DNA from: Phycisphaerae bacterium
GTDB lineage: Bacteria > Planctomycetota > Phycisphaerae > Sedimentisphaerales > SM23-30
DNA length: 10,411 nucleotides
Direction of reading: 5' to 3'
NCBI GenBank assembly: GCA_021736565.1
Contig: JAIPFO010000097.1
Location: forward strand, 1 to 10,411
Part shown: positions 6,233-10,411 of the stretch, one piece after another
Position numbering within the stretch: the stretch's first letter is position 1
Layout of the letters: every line of letters begins with the position of its first letter
Notes under the pieces: model-generated
What the model was told of the DNA's origin: nothing
Seen by the model: only the letters and a program-made list of their open reading frames with translations
Database searches by the model: none
Made by a program: the position numbers and the translations under genes

Positions 6233-7033
6233 TCAGGCCATGCGACGGCGGCGGATCATCGCCAAGCCCCCCAGGGCCAGCAGGGTCAGCGTGACCGGCT
6301 CGGGAACGGCAACTTCACTGAATGGCATGGTCGTCTCAAATACCCAGACCTGCCAGCTCGTATCGCCACTGAATATTGACAGATCGGCATCGGCACCAAG
6401 CACCGATGGAAGGCTACTAACTGAGACAAGCTGGGAAGAGTTGTGGTCATACACGATACCAGATGGCCCGGTGATTTGCTCGCCCTCGAAAACCGGAATC
6501 GTTTCAGCGGGATCATAGCCCGTCAGCGACAGCGCATCGGGAACAGTTGGATTGGCATCGTGCCCATAGACAGTAAAGACGGTCATGTTATCCGTTGTTG
6601 TCGATGAGTCTTCATACTGTATATACGCCGCCGCCGCTGTATAGCGGGCGGAGCGGTTTTGCCAATCGATACCGCCACCGCCGACCAGAATGATCCAGTC
6701 CTTAAAGGTATTGACCTTATATCCATAAGGGTTGGGAGCACTGTGAGGGTATGGATAAATCGTGGCGGGCGCCCCCCAAGTCGGTGCCTGATACGGCGAA
6801 CCCCAATAGGTTATATAGGTGCTCGACGTCTCAATTCCTCCATTATTAATTACCGTAAAAAGGTCGCCCTTGTAATCCAATGCCGGCCCGGATATGAGCG
6901 CCGCAGCCTGGGCGTGCAGTCCGATCCCAAGTAGCAAAACCCAAATCGCCGCCATTCTCTTAGCGTTTAATATTTGTCCCGTTCTTTCTTTATCTTTAAA
7001 GAGCATTAAAAATTTTTCAACCATGGTTTTCAT
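6233..7033 (-). CDS. PEP-CTERM-sorted secreted protein of unknown function
   Basis: I start at the ATG at 7031-7033 because GGAG (plus-strand ctcc at 7040-7043) lies 6 bases upstream. The frame reaches an ATG at 7090 that has no ribosome binding site. The protein then has 266 residues. The signal peptide core is AAIWVLLLGIGLHAQAA, with a rather long basic leader; a shorter start at 6955 is also possible. The middle is a Tyr-, Thr- and Gly-rich exported domain that I cannot assign (TVINNGGIETSSTYITYWG; VYGHDANPTVPDALSLTGYD). The end, VPEP followed by VTLTLLALGGLAMI and RRRRMA, is a PEP-CTERM signal. In known systems this is cleaved or processed by an exosortase during export to the surface or extracellular matrix. 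No exosortase gene lies in the window. The gene converges on the aminotransferase gene. Confidence 0.85.
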   Translation of the reverse strand: MKTMVEKFLMLFKDKERTGQILNAKRMAAIWVLLLGIGLHAQAAALISGPALDYKGDLFTVINNGGIETSSTYITYWGSPYQAPTWGAPATIYPYPHSAPNPYGYKVNTFKDWIILVGGGGIDWQNRSARYTAAAAYIQYEDSSTTTDNMTVFTVYGHDANPTVPDALSLTGYDPAETIPVFEGEQITGPSGIVYDHNSSQLVSVSSLPSVLGADADLSIFSGDTSWQVWVFETTMPFSEVAVPEPVTLTLLALGGLAMIRRRRMA

Positions 7034-7413
7034 ACATGTCTCCATTTCAAAAAGTGGTGTTCTAGTGTTAATTATTTCTCTTTCATTCACAAATGACTGA
7101 ATTCAATTACAGGCCAACTGGCCAGATCAAGGGAGATGAACTTCTCCAACATCGAGTGTATAAAATCTGACATTTACCATTACCATGTAAATACTTTTAA
7201 AAACAATATTTTTCTCCTTTAAATTGTACTGTGACACTTCCAAATCGCGCAAAAAAACCCTGTGAAGCGCTTAGTGACAAAATTCTATCCAAGTTACATG
7301 GCATGATATTTGAGCATAAAATCCACTACTGCCCGGTTGAGATTTACAGGGTTTCACATATCCGATTTACACTCATTTTCTTACTATACAAAATCTCCTT
7401 AATTATAATTAAA

Positions 7414-7442
7414 ATTATAGCGCCCTTGCTTAACGAAATCAA
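7414..7442 (-). promoter_or_regulatory. sigma70-like promoter pointing to the PEP-CTERM gene
   Basis: On the minus strand TTGATT (7437-7442) and a perfect TATAAT (7414-7419) are separated by 17 bases, the ideal spacing. Transcription would begin near 7407, leaving a leader of roughly 370 bases before the PEP-CTERM start at 7033. It is the best promoter-like sequence I found in the window, though AT-rich surroundings raise the chance rate. Confidence 0.45.
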
Positions 7443-7708
7443 TAATGATCATAGTTTTTTTACGCTGCTTCTTCGGGCCTGCTGGTATAACTCACTGAGC
7501 GTGCCTGTAAAGTCCTGTAATTAAATTACTTATATAATTTATGACTCAACTCCAATAAGGGGGATAAATACTTGCAATATAACACCATTAATTTTATTTT
7601 AGGGACACTCGTTAACTAAAAGACCAGCTATAGAATTGTTGTCATAGTTGTAAGAAATCCCATAAAGATAGCCTTTCATCCCATTTTTTGAGGTGAATCA
7701 GAGGCGGA

Positions 7709-7951
7709 TTGCCCGCTCATTCCATTAAATCCACAAGAATCATCGACCATTTTGGCGGTACGCCTGCACCGTCCCCGCCTTCCCCTGTCTACTCCTTTGA
7801 TTTTCCGCTATTTCAACGCCGTTTACCAGGCGAACGCCTGACTGCGCTGCTCTGGCAGGGTGGCGTACGGGCCTGGCCGTTGGGGGATCGGGTTCTTCCT
7901 CCGCAAATAGTAGCCCCCAAAAACTTAACCCCCTGGCATCAGGCATTTTGA
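7709..7951 (+). CDS. doubtful small ORF or gene remnant, proline-rich
   Basis: A frame of 80 codons from a TTG at 7709 (GAGG at 7701-7704) to the TGA at 7949-7951. The protein is not recognised. It contains GGTPAPSPPSPVYSFDF, then RRLPGERLTALLWQGGVRAW, and ends NLTPWHQAF. Two points favour it: the composition shifts to GC-richer exactly over this frame, and a terminator pointing the same way starts at its stop codon. Against it: a TTG start, no homology I know, and a competing open frame on the other strand (7740-7946). It may be the 3' end of a decayed gene. Confidence 0.25.
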   Translation: MPAHSIKSTRIIDHFGGTPAPSPPSPVYSFDFPLFQRRLPGERLTALLWQGGVRAWPLGDRVLPPQIVAPKNLTPWHQAF

Positions 7952-7993
7952 AAGTGGGATGGGATATGCACTAGAGCCCATCCCACTTTTTTT
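7951..7993 (+). terminator. intrinsic terminator, 13-bp stem
   Basis: AAAGTGGGATGGG (7951-7963) pairs perfectly with CCCATCCCACTTT (7977-7989) around a 13-base loop, with a run of seven Ts (7987-7993) on the plus strand. It lies 8 bases beyond the stop of the minus-strand RND gene (8001), so it may also end that transcript. On the minus strand only three Ts follow, which makes the plus orientation the stronger one. Confidence 0.8.
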
Positions 7994-8000
7994 CAATCGC

Positions 8001-10411
8001 TCACGCTGAAATGTCTTGAGAAGAAGACGGGGAAAAGCGTTTGGCATATGCCATATAATAGACCATCGGCACGACAACAATGGTAAAAAGGGTGCATGCG
8101 ACCAGGCCAAAAATAAGGGTCCAGGCCAACCCCGAGAAAATCGGGTCGAGCGTTATCGGCCAGGCCGCCAGAATCGCCGTCAGAGAGGTCAGGATGATCG
8201 GGGTTGTTCTCAAGGCCCCCGCTTCGATCAGGGACTGTATGATCGGTTTTCCTTCCTGTTTTCTCTTTTCGACAAAATCTATCAGTAGAATAGAATTCCG
8301 GGTGGAAATGCCGGACAGCGCGATCATACCGATCATGGCGGTGGCGGTGAAAAAGATGGGGTTCGGGTAACCGGCCACCGATTGGGCACCGACCAGGTTG
8401 AGCAGCCAAAAACCCGGAATGATCCCTATAATTGACAGGGGCAAAGCAATAAGCTGGATGGCGGGCAAAAGATAGCTACCTGTCTGATAGAGCAGCAGGA
8501 TGTATATTCCTAAAATGGCTACAGCGAAGGCCGCCCCCAGGTCACGAAAAGACCGCAGGGTAATTTGCCATTCCCCTTCACCGGCCCACTCGATATGAAA
8601 TTCGTCAAGTGCGGGATCATCCTTGACGGTCTTATACAAACCCAGCACCGCTTCGGGGGGGGCCACCCCCGCGGTTTCGGCAAAAACATAGACCACCGGC
8701 TGAAGGTTCTTGTGATAGATCGGCTGTTCGATAGTACTGTTTTTGAAAGTGCCCAGTTCCGTAAGCATGACGCTCTGGCCGTTACGCCCCCGGAGATGCA
8801 ACTGATCCAGATGGGATGGAAGGTTCCGCTTGTCCCTGGGCAGCTGCAAATGAATGCGAAGCGGCTGAACCTCGTCCGCAAGCCGAAGTGTACCGGCCTG
8901 ACCGCCCGATACGGCATACTGAAGAACGGTAGCGATTTCTTGAGCAGTAATTCCGTTAAGTGCCGCCTTGGTGTCATCGATCTCGAAAATCATTTCTTTC
9001 TGATCCGCGACGGTCATATCATCGACATCGACCACATTGGACGCCGCTTCCATATGATGGCGAACCCCCCTGGCGGCGGCGATCAGCTCCTCGTAAGGCT
9101 GCCCGACTTTACCATACACCTCGGCAACAAGGGTCGAGATCACCGGCGGGCCGGGTGGCGATTCTACGATCTTGATGTTGGCGTTGTAGGCGAGGGCTAT
9201 CTGCTGCAGATCATCACGCAGCTGCAATGCCAGGGCGTGACTTTGCTGTACCCGGTGTTTTTTCTCCAGAAGATTAAACCGGATGTCTGCGACATTATCA
9301 CCGCGACGCAGATAATAATGACGGATCAACCCGTTAAAATCCACCGGACTGCTGAGGCCGGTATAACTGCTGACATCGGTGACTTCGGGAACCCTGACCA
9401 GATAGTCCGTCAGGGCCTGGACCACAACCTCGGTTCCCTCCAGGGTAATGCCTTCGGGCATATCAATGACGATCTGAAGTTCATTCTTGTTGTCCAGCGG
9501 AAGCATCTTCAGCGGAACCCGGCGAGAGGCGACCAGCCAGCCCGACAGGATCAGCAGCAGCATAATGATCAATCCGATCATTCCCCGCAGCCATCGATGA
9601 TGAAATATCGGAGTCATGATGCCCCGGTAGCTGCGGTACAGGAAACTCTTTTCCAGGGTAAAGACCTCCTTAGAGTGCTCGGGAGTGTCAGGAGCTCGCT
9701 TGAGTATATGGTACGAAAGCCAGGGCGTTACCGTAAAGGCCACCAGCAGGCTCATCAGCATGGCAACCGGCACATTCACCGCCATGGGAGCCATGTAAGG
9801 CCCCATCATGCCGGTTATGAAAAATAAGGGTAAAAACGAAACGATAACGGCAAAGGTTGCCAGGATAATTGGAGGTCTGACTTCATTGATCGCCGTTAGA
9901 ATGGCCTGCATGGGACGCTGTTTCCGCATGGAAAAATGACGATGAATATTCTCAACATCGACGATCGGATCATCCACCACCAGCCCCAGCGAAAGAATCA
10001 GGGCAAAAAGGGTGACCCGATTGATGGTATAACCGGTCAGATAATTGATCAACAGGGTAAAACTGAAACAGATGGGAACCGCGATGGCGATCACGATGGC
10101 TTCCCGCCAGCCCAGGGTATAAGCGAGCAGCACTATCACGATCAAGATCGCCACGGCCAGAGCCTCGACCAGGTCATTAACCTTGTCGTTAGCGGTCTTG
10201 CCGAAGTCCCGCGTCACACGAAGATGCACATCATCGGGCAAGACTTCTGAGGCGAATCGCTCCGCCTCCTGCTGCACCTGGCGGGAGACCCAAACGGCGT
10301 TTGTCCCCTTACGCTTGGCCACCGCCACGGTGACCGCAGGATAGTCCCGGTAACGTTCGATCTCTTCCGGGACCGAATCAGGTCCTGCCGCCGGGTCGCC
10401 CGGCTCGAAGG
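8001..10411 (-). CDS. RND-family efflux permease, N-terminus beyond window edge
   Basis: An inner-membrane proton-driven exporter of the AcrB/CzcA superfamily, normally working as a trimer with a periplasmic adaptor and an outer-membrane channel. The frame runs open to the window end; the visible part (about 803 codons) lacks roughly the first quarter of a typical 1,000-1,050-residue protein. Numbering from the GTG at 10328: AKRKGTNAVWVSRQ (4-17); transmembrane segments with the paired aspartates GLVVDDPIVDVEN (115-127), matching the proton-relay Asp pair of AcrB; the loop FLPLFFITGMMG (165-176); the pore domain with SPPGPP; and the C-terminal membrane half, with ISTRNSILLIDF (674-685) at the site where AcrB has its essential Lys940. 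Here that residue is Arg677. The protein ends AKRFSPSSSQDISA. Substrate is unknown. A partner adaptor gene, if present, would lie upstream, outside the window. Confidence 0.93.
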   Translation of the reverse strand, partial: FEPGDPAAGPDSVPEEIERYRDYPAVTVAVAKRKGTNAVWVSRQVQQEAERFASEVLPDDVHLRVTRDFGKTANDKVNDLVEALAVAILIVIVLLAYTLGWREAIVIAIAVPICFSFTLLINYLTGYTINRVTLFALILSLGLVVDDPIVDVENIHRHFSMRKQRPMQAILTAINEVRPPIILATFAVIVSFLPLFFITGMMGPYMAPMAVNVPVAMLMSLLVAFTVTPWLSYHILKRAPDTPEHSKEVFTLEKSFLYRSYRGIMTPIFHHRWLRGMIGLIIMLLLILSGWLVASRRVPLKMLPLDNKNELQIVIDMPEGITLEGTEVVVQALTDYLVRVPEVTDVSSYTGLSSPVDFNGLIRHYYLRRGDNVADIRFNLLEKKHRVQQSHALALQLRDDLQQIALAYNANIKIVESPPGPPVISTLVAEVYGKVGQPYEELIAAARGVRHHMEAASNVVDVDDMTVADQKEMIFEIDDTKAALNGITAQEIATVLQYAVSGGQAGTLRLADEVQPLRIHLQLPRDKRNLPSHLDQLHLRGRNGQSVMLTELGTFKNSTIEQPIYHKNLQPVVYVFAETAGVAPPEAVLGLYKTVKDDPALDEFHIEWAGEGEWQITLRSFRDLGAAFAVAILGIYILLLYQTGSYLLPAIQLIALPLSIIGIIPGFWLLNLVGAQSVAGYPNPIFFTATAMIGMIALSGISTRNSILLIDFVEKRKQEGKPIIQSLIEAGALRTTPIILTSLTAILAAWPITLDPIFSGLAWTLIFGLVACTLFTIVVVPMVYYMAYAKRFSPSSSQDISA

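Larger units (their letters stand above)
7034..8000. other. long intergenic region between the RND and PEP-CTERM genes
   Basis: About 970 bases without a secure gene. From left to right: GGCCA-AC-TGGCC palindrome (7112-7123), possibly an operator; an AT-rich stretch with a minus-strand promoter (7414-7442); a weak plus frame from a GTG at 7231 to 7524 with no ribosome binding site, hydrophobic because it is AT-rich; then from about 7740 a GC-richer block with the palindrome CAGGCG-AA-CGCCTG (7827-7840), a doubtful ORF (7709-7951) and a terminator. Confidence 0.5.

Noticed and set aside
7231..7524. 97-codon plus-strand frame with a hydrophobic stretch
   Set aside because: GTG start without Shine-Dalgarno; the hydrophobicity follows from AT-rich codons (Ile, Leu, Phe), and a good minus-strand promoter lies within it.
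8565..9827. 420-codon open frame on the plus strand
   Set aside because: It lies antisense inside the RND permease gene; the protein is rich in His, Gln and Gly without domains, typical of a shadow of a GC-rich gene.

Overview
The window looks like chromosomal DNA of an environmental Gram-negative bacterium, most plausibly a planctomycete (Phycisphaerae-like). This is inferred from a secreted protein with a C-terminal VPEP + hydrophobic + RRRR sorting signal, a lipoprotein and an internalin-like leucine-rich-repeat (LRR) protein with Sec signals, and an RND efflux pump. No rRNA or other taxonomic marker is present, so the assignment is tentative. I see no CRISPR array, tRNA, integrase or intact transposase.

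Left part (1-1693): the 3' part of recG, the branched-DNA helicase, whose N-terminus lies outside the window. Next (about 1694-4560) is a visibly AT-rich patchwork: an orphan lipoprotein gene, an LRR membrane-protein gene, a 49-61 codon scrap of an unrecognised gene, nested hairpins, two copies of a 42-nt dispersed repeat, and a short decanucleotide tandem. The patchwork is bounded by two near-identical 36-nt copies (34/36) of the last codons of recG. The first is the real recG end. The second sits 2.8 kb downstream, fused in frame behind a start codon, a good Shine-Dalgarno and a signal peptide, giving a 32-residue chimeric ORF. This duplication is the strongest unexplained structure here.

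Middle (4940-6190): a complete class I PLP-dependent aminotransferase (aspartate aminotransferase type) of GC-richer composition, ending in a textbook intrinsic terminator. The convergent gene on the other strand (6233-7033) encodes the PEP-CTERM protein. It has a long upstream region containing a good sigma70-like promoter on the minus strand at 7414-7442.

Right part: an approximately 970-base gap (7034-8000) with a doubtful small plus-strand ORF that runs directly into a 13-bp-stem terminator. Then comes the C-terminal three quarters of an RND-family efflux permease on the minus strand, open to the window end.

Apart from housekeeping (recG, aminotransferase), the genes share an envelope or export theme: lipoprotein, LRR membrane protein, PEP-CTERM protein and RND pump. 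They are not arranged as one operon, and no joint pathway can be claimed.
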